Assembly: GCA_031266695.1 (NCBI GenBank)
Contig: JAISAK010000014.1
Span: 1-5,316, forward strand
Reading direction: 5' to 3'
DNA: 5,316 nucleotides
DNA from: Treponema sp.
Lineage (GTDB): Bacteria; Spirochaetota; Spirochaetia; Treponematales; Breznakiellaceae
Shown in pieces: positions 1 to 5,195 of this stretch. Within the stretch, counting starts at the first letter, position 1; each line of letters opens with the position of its first letter. Under the pieces are notes generated by a model. It did no database searches and was not told where the DNA came from. It was given only the letters and a program-made list of their open reading frames with translations. The position numbers and the translations under genes are program-made.

Positions 1-790
1 CGGGGTAACCGCGGTTGGAAGGAACCTGCTCCTGGATAATGGAGATTTCCTTCATGGCGTCGGCAAAGTTGGTCATATCCGTAAGGAGAACAAGGACGTC
101 CTTTCCCTGAAGGGCGAACTGCTCGGCCACGGCCAGGGACATATCGGGAATCATGAGACATTCTACGGTGGGATTGGAGGCGGTATGTACAAACATTACC
201 GTCCGCGAAAGGGCGCCGCCTTCCTCAAGGGTATCCTTGAAGAAAAGGTAATCGTCGTATTTAAGCCCCATGCCCCCAAGAATGATGACGTCAACTTCGG
301 CCTGCATGGCGATGCGGGCAAGAAGCTCGTTGTAGGGCTCCCCGGAGACCGAGAAAATCGGCAGCTTCTGGGAAACAACCAGGGTGTTGAAAAGGTCGAT
401 CATGGGTATCCCCGTGCGGATCATGCGCCGGGGGATAATGCGCTGGGCGGGGTTGACCGAAGGCCCCCCGATGGGGATGAGGTTTTCCTGCAGGGAAGGC
501 CCCTTGTCGCGGGGCGCCCCGGAACCGGAGAAGACCCGTCCCATAAGGTTATCGGAAAAGGATACCTGCATGGGGTGTCCCAAAAAACGCACCGTGTCGC
601 CGGTGGAGATGCCCCGGCCGCCGGCAAAAACCTGGAGGGAAACGACACCGCCTTCAAGGCGGTTGACCTCGGCCAGGGAGGTACCGAATACGGTATCCAC
701 CTCGGCGAGGTCCCCGTAGCGGATATCGCCGGCCTTTACCGTGATAACGCTTCCGGTAATGGATTCAATTTTGCTGTATACCTTTTTCAT
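1..790 (-). CDS. atpB: V-type ATPase subunit B (3' end outside window)
   Basis: Non-catalytic nucleotide-binding B subunit of the V-type ATPase head, which alternates with A in the hexamer that couples ATP synthesis or hydrolysis to ion movement at the inner membrane. I translated it by hand: 263 codons are visible, from ATG at 790 to the window edge. It starts [13 protein letters not shown], a beta-barrel N-domain at about residues 1-75. Family motifs follow: [19 protein letters not shown] (120-138), [20 protein letters not shown] (142-161), [16 protein letters not shown] (235-250) and QVPSNRGYP (255-263). The position equivalent to the A-subunit P-loop reads SVSGEPYN with no Walker lysine, as expected for B rather than A. 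An AGGTGG ribosome binding site at 796-801 lies 5 bases before the ATG, and the gap from the atpA stop is 12 bases. The family is about 430-470 residues long, so roughly 40 percent is missing beyond base 1. Confidence 0.96.
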   Translation of the reverse strand, partial: MKKVYSKIESITGSVITVKAGDIRYGDLAEVDTVFGTSLAEVNRLEGGVVSLQVFAGGRGISTGDTVRFLGHPMQVSFSDNLMGRVFSGSGAPRDKGPSLQENLIPIGGPSVNPAQRIIPRRMIRTGIPMIDLFNTLVVSQKLPIFSVSGEPYNELLARIAMQAEVDVIILGGMGLKYDDYLFFKDTLEEGGALSRTVMFVHTASNPTVECLMIPDMSLAVAEQFALQGKDVLVLLTDMTNFADAMKEISIIQEQVPSNRGYP

Positions 791-802
791 GGTTTCCACC
801 TG

Positions 803-2563
803 TTACCCGAGAAATTTGACGGCGGCCGGATCAATACTCTGGGCCTTTTCAGCCACCGTATCCTTCAATTCCTTTTCAAGATCGGTAAAACGCTCGCTTT
901 GCCATTCGGAACCGTTATAGTCAAGGAATTTCTGCCTGAGCCGGTTGAACCAGGCCCTCGCTTCGTTCTTGTCAGGGAAGGAAAATTTTGAAGCCATAAT
1001 ATTGAGCAGGATGGCGAATATGTACTTCTGCCTTTCGGGGCTGACCGCCGCGTCAACCATATCGAAAGAGTTTTGCTGGAAATAAACGGAGTCGAGAAGC
1101 TCGCCCTTGAGGTAAACGACATAGTCGTCCGTACTCGTGCCTTCCTCGCCGACAACCTTCATCATCTGCTCGACTTCGCTGCCCCGCCGCATAAAGCCGT
1201 GGGCGTAGGCGACTTTTTCCGCGGGGATAATGCCCCTGTACTTCGACCAGGAATCCAGGGGATGAATGGCGGGGAACTTGCGGGCGTCCGAACGCTCCCG
1301 GGAAAGCCCGTGAAAGGCGCCGACAACCTTCAGCGTGGCCTGGGTAACGGGTTCCTCGAAGTTACCGCCGGCGGGACTGACGGTTCCGCCGATGGTGACC
1401 GAGCCGATTGAACCGTCCCGGAGGCGCACAATTCCGGCGCGCTCGTAGAAACTCGCTATGGTGGATTCAAGGTAAGCCGGGAAGGCTTCCTCGCCGGGAA
1501 TCTCTTCCAGGCGGCCGGACATTTCGCGCATGGCCTGGGCCCAGCGGCTGGTTGAATCCGCAAGGAGGAGAACGTTCAGCCCCATCTGCCGGTAGTACTC
1601 GGCAAGGGTCACCGCGGTATACACCGAAGCTTCCCTGGCCGCCACCGGCATTGAAGAGGTATTACAGATAATGATTGTCCGTTCCATAAGGGAGCGGCCG
1701 GTTTTGGGGTCTATAAGCTCGGGGAATTCCTTGAGGGTATCCACAACTTCACCCGCGCGCTCGCCGCAGGCCGCGAGGATCACAATATCCACGTCGGCGT
1801 GGCGGCTGGTGATCTGCTGGAGTACGGTTTTACCCGCGCCAAAGGGGCCGGGAATACAGTAGGTGCCGCCCCGGGCCACGGGGAAAAAGGTGTCGATAAG
1901 GCGAACCCTGGTAACCATAGGCTCCTCGGGCTTGAGTCTTTCTTCAAAACAGTCAATGGGGCGTTTAACGGGCCAGCGGAAACTCATACTGACCGGAACG
2001 GTGTTCCCCTTCTCGTCTTTCAGTTCGGCAATGGTTTCCTTGATGTTGTAAGAACCGGGGCCTTTTACCGAAAGGACCGTGTAGCTTCCGAAAAGGTTGA
2101 AGGGAACCATGATCCGATGGATAAAGGAACCCTCGGGAACCGTACCCAGGGTATCGGCGCGTTCCACCCTGTCGCCGGCCTTTGCGACGGGGGTGAATTC
2201 CCAGGTTTTTTCCGCGGACAGGGCGTCAAGATACACTCCCCGCTCCAGAAAATAGCCGGCTTTCTCCGCCAGCTGCGGCAGGGGGTTTTGGAGGCCGTCG
2301 TAAACCTGGCCGAGGAGGCCCGGCCCTATTTCCACGGCGAGCATATCCCCGGTGTATTCAACCTGGTCGCCCACGGCAATGCCCTTGGTTATTTCAAAAA
2401 CCTGGAGCTGGCTGATGTCACCCCGGATCCGGATCACTTCGCTTTTGAGCTGCTTGTCCGCAACCTTGACATAACCCACTTCGTTCATGGAAACCGCCCC
2501 GTCGAAACGGACGCTCACCATATTACCGTTAACGGCTGTTACTGTTCCTTTTGTTCCGGTCAT
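803..2563 (-). CDS. atpA: V-type ATPase catalytic subunit A
   Basis: Catalytic subunit of the V-type ATPase head, 586 residues, the usual length for the family (about 580-600). Domains in order: an N-terminal beta-barrel (about 1-75), the A-specific non-homologous insert (about 110-200, with VKAGPGSY-like turns), the nucleotide-binding core (about 215-430) and a C-terminal helical domain. The Walker A loop is GPFGAGKT at 239-246 with K245. The catalytic glutamate is E268 in ACGERAGEV. Walker B is VLLLADSTSRWAQAMREMSG at 331-350 with D336. IPGEEAFPAYL (355-365) and FYERAG (372-377) are further signatures. The core reads GERAGEV where archaeal and eukaryotic A subunits have GERGNEM. The ATG overlaps the upstream stop as ATGA, so translation is probably coupled. 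A GGGAG site at 2571-2575 also serves it. Confident in identity; whether this enzyme makes or consumes ATP, and whether it moves H+ or Na+, cannot be told from A and B. Confidence 0.98.
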   Translation of the reverse strand: MTGTKGTVTAVNGNMVSVRFDGAVSMNEVGYVKVADKQLKSEVIRIRGDISQLQVFEITKGIAVGDQVEYTGDMLAVEIGPGLLGQVYDGLQNPLPQLAEKAGYFLERGVYLDALSAEKTWEFTPVAKAGDRVERADTLGTVPEGSFIHRIMVPFNLFGSYTVLSVKGPGSYNIKETIAELKDEKGNTVPVSMSFRWPVKRPIDCFEERLKPEEPMVTRVRLIDTFFPVARGGTYCIPGPFGAGKTVLQQITSRHADVDIVILAACGERAGEVVDTLKEFPELIDPKTGRSLMERTIIICNTSSMPVAAREASVYTAVTLAEYYRQMGLNVLLLADSTSRWAQAMREMSGRLEEIPGEEAFPAYLESTIASFYERAGIVRLRDGSIGSVTIGGTVSPAGGNFEEPVTQATLKVVGAFHGLSRERSDARKFPAIHPLDSWSKYRGIIPAEKVAYAHGFMRRGSEVEQMMKVVGEEGTSTDDYVVYLKGELLDSVYFQQNSFDMVDAAVSPERQKYIFAILLNIMASKFSFPDKNEARAWFNRLRQKFLDYNGSEWQSERFTDLEKELKDTVAEKAQSIDPAAVKFLG

Positions 2564-3144
2564 TTCGGTTCTCCCGATTGGCTATTGAGGCCGGCGCCGC
2601 CGGAATATCCTTCCATGACGGCGGCATAAAGCCCCTTGTATTCAGCAAAACCTTCTTCGGCCCTAAAACTCGAGCGCCGCTCCATAAGAAGCAGTTTGAG
2701 AAGGTAGGCATATACTGTGTTTCTGTCGAAATATGTAATTCCCTGGAAATACTCGATTGCTTTCCAGCGCGCTTCGTCGAGGAAGATCTCCGCCTCCAGG
2801 GGGGAATCCAGGGCGGCCGCTGCCTTTGCCGCCGCGGCGGCGTCGGCGGGGTGCTCCGGCGTGTCGGGGGGGGCGTCCCGCCTGGTTTTTGCTGCCCGGT
2901 AACGGGCAAGATTGAGCCGCAGGGCCCTTTCGTATTCCTGCCAGCGCCGGAAAAATTCCGGCGTACCCTTGCCGGCGGCACAGGCGGCGCCGACGACGGG
3001 ATTCAGCGTACAGAGATCCAGCCACGCCGCGTCGGCCGCGCCGAGATTGTACGCGGCAAGTTCCCTGAAATCCCGCGATTTCATGGGCGCCGCCTGTCCG
3101 TAGCTGAGGCCGGGAAGCTGGGCCAGAAGATAGTAATAGGCCAC
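2560..3144 (-). CDS. DUF2764-like protein of the V-ATPase operon
   Basis: A 194-residue soluble protein between subunits E and A. From its position and the N-terminal signature (M-A-YYYLLAQLPGL) I assign it to the DUF2764 family, which I know from V-ATPase operons of spirochaetes, Chlamydia and Bacteroidetes. No biochemical role is established to my knowledge. Residues 1-90 are mainly helical with aromatic and basic segments (EFFRRWQEYERALRLNLARY). Residues 91-115 form a low-complexity Pro/Ala linker that includes a run of five alanines. Residues 116-180 form a second helical part (FLDEARWKAIEYFQGITYFD, YAYLLKLLLMERR). The tail is Gly/Ser-rich. There is no signal peptide or membrane span. The start is GTG at 3144, only 4 bases after the atpE stop, with an AAAGGG site inside the end of atpE. 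The stop overlaps the atpA ATG. A helical protein in this place could stand in for subunit C, which couples stalk and membrane ring; that is inference. Confidence 0.88.
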   Translation of the reverse strand: MAYYYLLAQLPGLSYGQAAPMKSRDFRELAAYNLGAADAAWLDLCTLNPVVGAACAAGKGTPEFFRRWQEYERALRLNLARYRAAKTRRDAPPDTPEHPADAAAAAKAAAALDSPLEAEIFLDEARWKAIEYFQGITYFDRNTVYAYLLKLLLMERRSSFRAEEGFAEYKGLYAAVMEGYSGGAGLNSQSGEPK

Positions 3145-3148
3145 CCGC

Positions 3149-3760
3149 TTAACCCTTTGCCGCGTTTTTCAGAATTTCCCCAAGCCGGGGATTAAGGTAG
3201 GCGGAAAGGAGTTCCGCCACGGAATCCGCGGAAAAATCGTAATAAGCGGAACCGTCCCTGTTGGCGATTCGAAAACCCGCCCCCAGGTTCCGGTCGGATT
3301 TGAGTTCCAGGCCTTTTTTAAGCTCCTCGGCAAGTTTGTCGTCGAAAAAACCCCGGAGTTTGTTAAGCTCCGCCTCGGGAAGGACAATCGCGAGGGAATC
3401 GCTGCCCTTGACTGCCCAGGATTTGATAAGTTCCGGAAGCGCAGACCTAAGCGTTTCTTCTCCGTAGGAAGCGGAAACCGCCTGGGCTATAATTTTGTCC
3501 AAAAGGGACTGAATTTCACCTTTAAAGGCCAATACCAGGTTCCGGGAGGCCTGTTCAAGGGCCGCAACGCCGGCTTTTTCCGAGCGTTCCGCGTCCGCTT
3601 TGCCCCGGGCAATAATGGCTTCGGCTTCCTTATTGGCGGCCTCTACTATCCGTTTGGCTTCGGCTTCGGCTTCCCGTGTAAGCCGGGCAGCTTCCCCGGA
3701 AGCGGTTTCAATCCCGTCCTTTTTTATTTTGTCAATAAGTTCCTGAACCTGGATATCCAT
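3149..3760 (-). CDS. atpE: V-type ATPase subunit E (peripheral stalk)
   Basis: Subunit E, 203 residues, the normal length for the family. It forms the peripheral stalk that holds the A/B head still against the membrane part. The N-terminal region (about 1-80) is a long charged helix rich in Ala, Glu, Lys and Arg, with repeats such as EAARLTREAEAEAKRIVEAA and KEAEAIIARGKADAERSEKA, typical of a stalk coiled coil. The C-terminal globular part (about 90-203) contains SLAIVLPEAELNKL, LGAGFRIANRDGSAYYDFS and a closing LLSAYLNPRLGEIL helix that would contact the head. The ATG at 3760 has a strong GAGGA site at 3765-3769, 4 bases away. It lies 47 bases downstream of the 119-residue gene and 4 bases upstream of the DUF2764 gene. 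In other V-ATPases E pairs with a G/H subunit; none is recognisable by name here. Some annotations use atpE for the F-type c subunit, which this is not. Confidence 0.95.
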   Translation of the reverse strand: MDIQVQELIDKIKKDGIETASGEAARLTREAEAEAKRIVEAANKEAEAIIARGKADAERSEKAGVAALEQASRNLVLAFKGEIQSLLDKIIAQAVSASYGEETLRSALPELIKSWAVKGSDSLAIVLPEAELNKLRGFFDDKLAEELKKGLELKSDRNLGAGFRIANRDGSAYYDFSADSVAELLSAYLNPRLGEILKNAAKG

Positions 3761-3786
3761 AACTTCCTCTTTATGCCTAAAAAATT

Positions 3787-3802
3787 AAACGCTCAGGCGT
3801 TT
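3787..3802 (-). promoter_or_regulatory. Small intercistronic hairpin before atpE
   Basis: A 6-bp perfect stem AAACGC/GCGTTT with a 4-base loop sits in the 47-base gap before atpE. In the minus-strand reading it is followed two bases later by six T residues (3779-3784 region). The stem is short and A/T-rich at its base, so at most it is a weak attenuator or an RNA-processing or stability element. It could tune the ratio of the first gene to the ATPase subunits. Confidence 0.35.
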
Positions 3803-3807
3803 TTGAA

Positions 3808-4167
3808 TTATTCCGGCTGTTCCGTAATATAATTCAACACTTTTTTTATCTTCCGGTTGATTATTTCCGTAACCACCTGGGGATCATCAGCCGCATTTGC
3901 CTTTAGTTGTAGCATATTTCCGGTTTCAAGCGCAAGAGTGTTGATGTCCTTGCCGGCCTCAATATCCACACCCTCAAGGAGGGGAAGAAGTTTCCGCAGG
4001 CCGGCAATTTCCCGGTTGAGGAAGGCTTTGTTTTCGTTGTACACATAATTTGTAATTTCCCCTTTCTGTAACCGGCTTTCCAGTACAAAAGAAAGCTGCT
4101 CGATTCCTTCTATTGTATCTTCAAGTTCCGCCCGTAAAAACCTGATAAAAAGCTTCCTTTTTCTCAT
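3808..4167 (-). CDS. Unrecognised 119-aa helical protein, first gene of the V-ATPase operon
   Basis: I do not recognise this protein by name. The frame stays open to 4224, but the start at 4167 is chosen because GAAGGAG (4177-4183) lies 9 bases before that ATG and the earlier candidate has no such site. The product is 119 residues, very charged and predicted almost wholly helical. It opens with a basic patch (MRKRKLFIRFLR), followed by ELEDTIEGIEQLSFVLESRL (about 14-33), a middle helix with KAFLNREIAGLRKLLPLLEG (about 47-66), and a C-terminal helix TEIINRKIKKVLNYI (about 100-114). There is no signal peptide, membrane span or cysteine. It lies 47 bases upstream of atpE in the same orientation, so it probably belongs to the ATPase transcription unit. 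Its size and helical nature would suit a small partner of subunit E in the peripheral stalk, or an assembly factor. Both are inference from position only. Confidence 0.85.
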   Translation of the reverse strand: MRKRKLFIRFLRAELEDTIEGIEQLSFVLESRLQKGEITNYVYNENKAFLNREIAGLRKLLPLLEGVDIEAGKDINTLALETGNMLQLKANAADDPQVVTEIINRKIKKVLNYITEQPE

Positions 4168-4176
4168 AAGAAAGAT

Positions 4177-4183
4177 CTCCTTC
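4177..4183 (-). promoter_or_regulatory. Ribosome binding site that fixes the start of the 119-aa gene
   Basis: On the minus strand the sequence reads GAAGGAG, a near-perfect anti-Shine-Dalgarno match, 9 bases before the ATG at 4167. It selects this start over the upstream in-frame ATG near 4224. Confidence 0.8.
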
Positions 4184-4188
4184 TTTTT

Positions 4189-4217
4189 TATATAAGAAAG
4201 CCTTGGCTGTACACCAA
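4189..4217 (-). promoter_or_regulatory. Candidate sigma-70 promoter for the V-ATPase operon
   Basis: On the minus strand TTGGTG (4212-4217) is followed after 17 bases by TATATA (4189-4194). An overlapping TATAAA lies at 4187-4192. The spacing is ideal, but the -35 matches consensus at only three positions. The implied start point is about 4182, at the edge of the ribosome binding site, so the leader would be very short. A bidirectional terminator just upstream (4279-4320) makes a promoter in this interval necessary if the operon is not read from far upstream. Confidence 0.4.
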
Positions 4218-4236
4218 AAACCAATTTGAAACAGGT

Positions 4237-4275
4237 GAGCTTGTTCCAAAACCCGGTTGGTTTTGAAACAAGCTC
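4237..4275. repeat. GTTCCAAAAC palindrome, copy 1
   Basis: Left arm GAGCTTGTTCCAAAAC (4237-4252) pairs with GTTTTGAAACAAGCTC (4260-4275) across a 7-base loop: 16 bp with a single C/A mismatch. It lies between the bidirectional terminator and the operon promoter candidate. It shares its TTCCAAAA core with the hairpin at 4337-4367. Confidence 0.8.
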
Positions 4276-4278
4276 TTG

Positions 4279-4320
4279 GAAAAACCGGTCAAATCGGACT
4301 AAAGTCCGGCCCGGTTTTTC
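4279..4320. terminator. Bidirectional rho-independent terminator
   Basis: Outer stem GAAAAACCGG (4279-4288) pairs with CCGGTTTTTC (4311-4320). Inside it a second stem, CGGAC (4295-4299) with GTCCG (4304-4308), closes a TAAA loop. Read on either strand, the structure ends in a run of five T. It could stop transcripts entering from the repeat region toward the ATPase operon, and any rightward transcripts. Confidence 0.65.
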
Positions 4321-4336
4321 TGTTAAATCTAAGGAA

Positions 4337-4367
4337 GCTGTTCCAAAAACTGAAGTTTTGGAACAGC
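4337..4367. repeat. GTTCCAAAA palindrome, copy 2
   Basis: GCTGTTCCAAAA (4337-4348) and TTTTGGAACAGC (4356-4367) form a perfect 12-bp stem with a 7-base loop. The core matches copy 1 at 4237-4275, and the two flank the terminator almost symmetrically. Confidence 0.8.
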
Positions 4368-4378
4368 CTCAGGTTTTT

Positions 4379-4411
4379 GTACTTTTCAGGCCCCCGGGCC
4401 CTGCAAAGTAC
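4379..4411. repeat. GC-rich hairpin with GTAC ends
   Basis: GTACTTT (4379-4385) pairs with AAAGTAC (4405-4411). After a T/C mismatch, CAGG (4387-4390) pairs with CCTG (4400-4403), enclosing a C/G-rich centre. No T-run follows on either strand, so it is a structural repeat rather than a clear terminator. Confidence 0.6.
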
Positions 4412-4421
4412 CTTTTACTGA

Positions 4422-4545
4422 TTGGAAGGCGAGGGTCCACACCCCGAGGCTTGCCTCGGTTAAATTTACTACCATCGAAAAAATCATGAAACCGATCTTC
4501 GGATCGGGGTATGGCCCTCGCCTGCACTATAAATTTCCTATCCAA
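4422..4545. repeat. Nested palindromic element with two inner hairpins
   Basis: An outer TTGGA/TCCAA pair (4422-4426, 4541-4545) and an 8-bp stem GGCGAGGG (4428-4435) with CCCTCGCC (4515-4522) enclose two perfect hairpins. One is CCGAGG-CTTG-CCTCGG (4444-4459). The other is CCGATC-TTCG-GATCGG (4492-4507), a classic stable UUCG tetraloop. The outer stem can alternatively extend through ACCCCG (4441-4446) with CGGGGT (4505-4510), which competes with the inner hairpins. It resembles a folded RNA or a small palindromic mobile repeat; I do not recognise the family. Confidence 0.6.
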
Positions 4546-4553
4546 CGAAGATA

Positions 4554-4573
4554 CCTCGGGGCTTGCCCCGAGG
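4554..4573. repeat. Perfect 8-bp hairpin with CTTG loop
   Basis: CCTCGGGG (4554-4561) and CCCCGAGG (4566-4573) form a perfect stem around CTTG. The loop and the CCGAGG arm are shared with the hairpin at 4444-4459, so the two are probably related. No clean T-run follows on the plus strand (TTCTTCATTT). Confidence 0.75.
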
Positions 4574-4637
4574 TTCTTCATTTCATTATAAGGCAATTTT
4601 CGAAAAAGGCAAGCAAACAAAATACATACAAGGTAAG

Positions 4638-4727
4638 ATATTTTCCCCCAAGCGGCACGAATGAAAGTAACGGCCCCTACAGCGGGAGCGCCAAAGCCGC
4701 CATTCACTTGCCTGTGGGGGAAAATAT
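4638..4727. repeat. Long hairpin with a 13-bp perfect terminal stem
   Basis: ATATTTTCCCCCA (4638-4650) pairs perfectly with TGGGGGAAAATAT (4715-4727). Further in, GGC (4654-4656) faces GCC (4710-4712) and GAATG (4659-4663) faces CATTC (4701-4705), leaving a structured GC-rich loop. Both ends are flanked by AGGTAA-type sequence (4631-4636 and 4733-4738). The form is that of a small inverted-repeat element about 90 bases long. Confidence 0.7.
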
Positions 4728-4779
4728 AGGCGAGGTAATATTTCATACTCCCTTGGCTTTGCCTGCCCGCGGCGCATAC

Positions 4780-4806
4780 GGCGGCCTTTAGGCCGCCTCC
4801 CTTTTT
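4780..4806 (+). terminator. Terminator-like GC hairpin
   Basis: GGCGGCC (4780-4786) and GGCCGCC (4791-4797) form a perfect 7-bp stem with a TTTA loop, followed by TCCC and five T (4802-4806). The T-run is displaced by four bases, so termination efficiency is uncertain. No plus-strand gene is seen upstream for it to serve. Confidence 0.5.
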
Positions 4807-4858
4807 CGGTACTGTGGCGTTACCGGGCGCCGGGCGTGTGCTGCCTTTGCTGGCTAAA

Positions 4859-4875
4859 CGCCCCTCCACGGGGCG
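4859..4875. repeat. Small GC hairpin
   Basis: CGCCCC (4859-4864) pairs with GGGGCG (4870-4875) around a 5-base loop. GCTGGC lies on both sides (4850-4855, 4875-4880) as a short direct repeat. No T-run follows, and the role is unknown. Confidence 0.55.
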
Positions 4876-4920
4876 CTGGCGATCCGCCCCCATCATAAAA
4901 AAGATATGCAAGATATGAGG

Positions 4921-5129
4921 TTATACCCCAAGGCTTTGCCCCAGGCTTGGCCCACCTCAACGTGTCCGCAGAACCGGGGAAAAGACCGGAAAAACCTTTG
5001 GAATTCTCTGCCGGAGCGTATTGAAAATCGCGGAGGCAGACTCTACAAGCGTTTTTTCGGGCGTTTTTCCGGTTCTGCCGGAATACGCTGTTCTGTGGGT
5101 CAAATTTTGGGCAAAGCCTCGGGGTATGA
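4921..5129. repeat. 209-base imperfect inverted-repeat element
   Basis: The ends pair over 21 positions: TTATACCCCAAGGCTTTGCC and the next C (4921-4941) against 5109-5129, with one A/C mismatch and one G-T pair. After a symmetric 5x5 internal loop, TTGGCCCAC (4947-4955) pairs with GTGGGTCAA (5095-5103). Then 4969-4995 pairs with 5051-5077 over 27 positions with two mismatches and a few G-T pairs. The tip holds TCTGCC/GGCAGA (5007-5012, 5035-5040). One continuous hairpin of this length suggests a MITE-like element or a large structured RNA. It contains no credible gene and ends about 10 bases before the -35 of the next gene. Confidence 0.7.
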
Positions 5130-5138
5130 AATATTAAC

Positions 5139-5168
5139 TTGAATGTATTTTGCAAACCATGTTATACT
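5139..5168 (+). promoter_or_regulatory. Sigma-70-like promoter of the phase-variable gene
   Basis: TTGAAT (5139-5144) and TATACT (5163-5168) are separated by 18 bases. They match the consensus hexamers at four and five positions. The predicted start is near 5175, giving a leader of about 20 bases to the ATG at 5196. It lies in an A/T-rich stretch that contrasts with the GC-rich repeats to its left. Confidence 0.65.
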
Positions 5169-5185
5169 AATCTATTCAATTTCAT

Positions 5186-5190
5186 GGAGG
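5186..5190 (+). promoter_or_regulatory. Ribosome binding site of the rightward gene
   Basis: GGAGG lies 5 bases before ATG at 5196. An in-frame ATG at 5184 overlaps this site, so 5196 is the preferred start. Confidence 0.8.
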
Positions 5191-5195
5191 TTTAT

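Larger units (their letters stand above)
4168..5195. other. Divergent intergenic region packed with palindromic repeats, no credible gene
   Basis: About 1 kb separates the leftward ATPase operon from the rightward gene starting at 5196. Open frames of 60-180 codons occur on both strands, but none has a convincing ribosome binding site with family-like sequence. Their translations follow the palindromes. The stretch is instead made of successive hairpins with shared motifs (entries below), which suggests accumulated small mobile or dispersed repeats with some terminators. Confidence 0.75.

Noticed and set aside
185..991. Plus-strand open frame of 268 codons opposite atpB and the end of atpA
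   Set aside because: It is the antisense shadow of two confident genes. The real atpB frame on the minus strand matches the family throughout.
1799..2629. Plus-strand open frame of 276 codons opposite atpA
   Set aside because: It lies antisense to a clearly conserved A-subunit gene, has no family-like sequence, and arises from GC-rich third positions.
4428..4522. tRNA-like outline (95 bases, 8-bp closing stem, selC-like size)
   Set aside because: There is no T-loop GGTTCGA sequence, no anticodon arm in a fitting place and no CCA end. The TTCG hairpin is not a T arm.
4486..4791. Plus-strand open frame of 101 codons
   Set aside because: It starts inside one palindromic element and reads through two others. 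Its composition follows the repeats.
4369..4911. Minus-strand open frame of 180 codons in the repeat region
   Set aside because: It runs through five or more palindromes, has no good ribosome binding site and shows no recognisable protein features.
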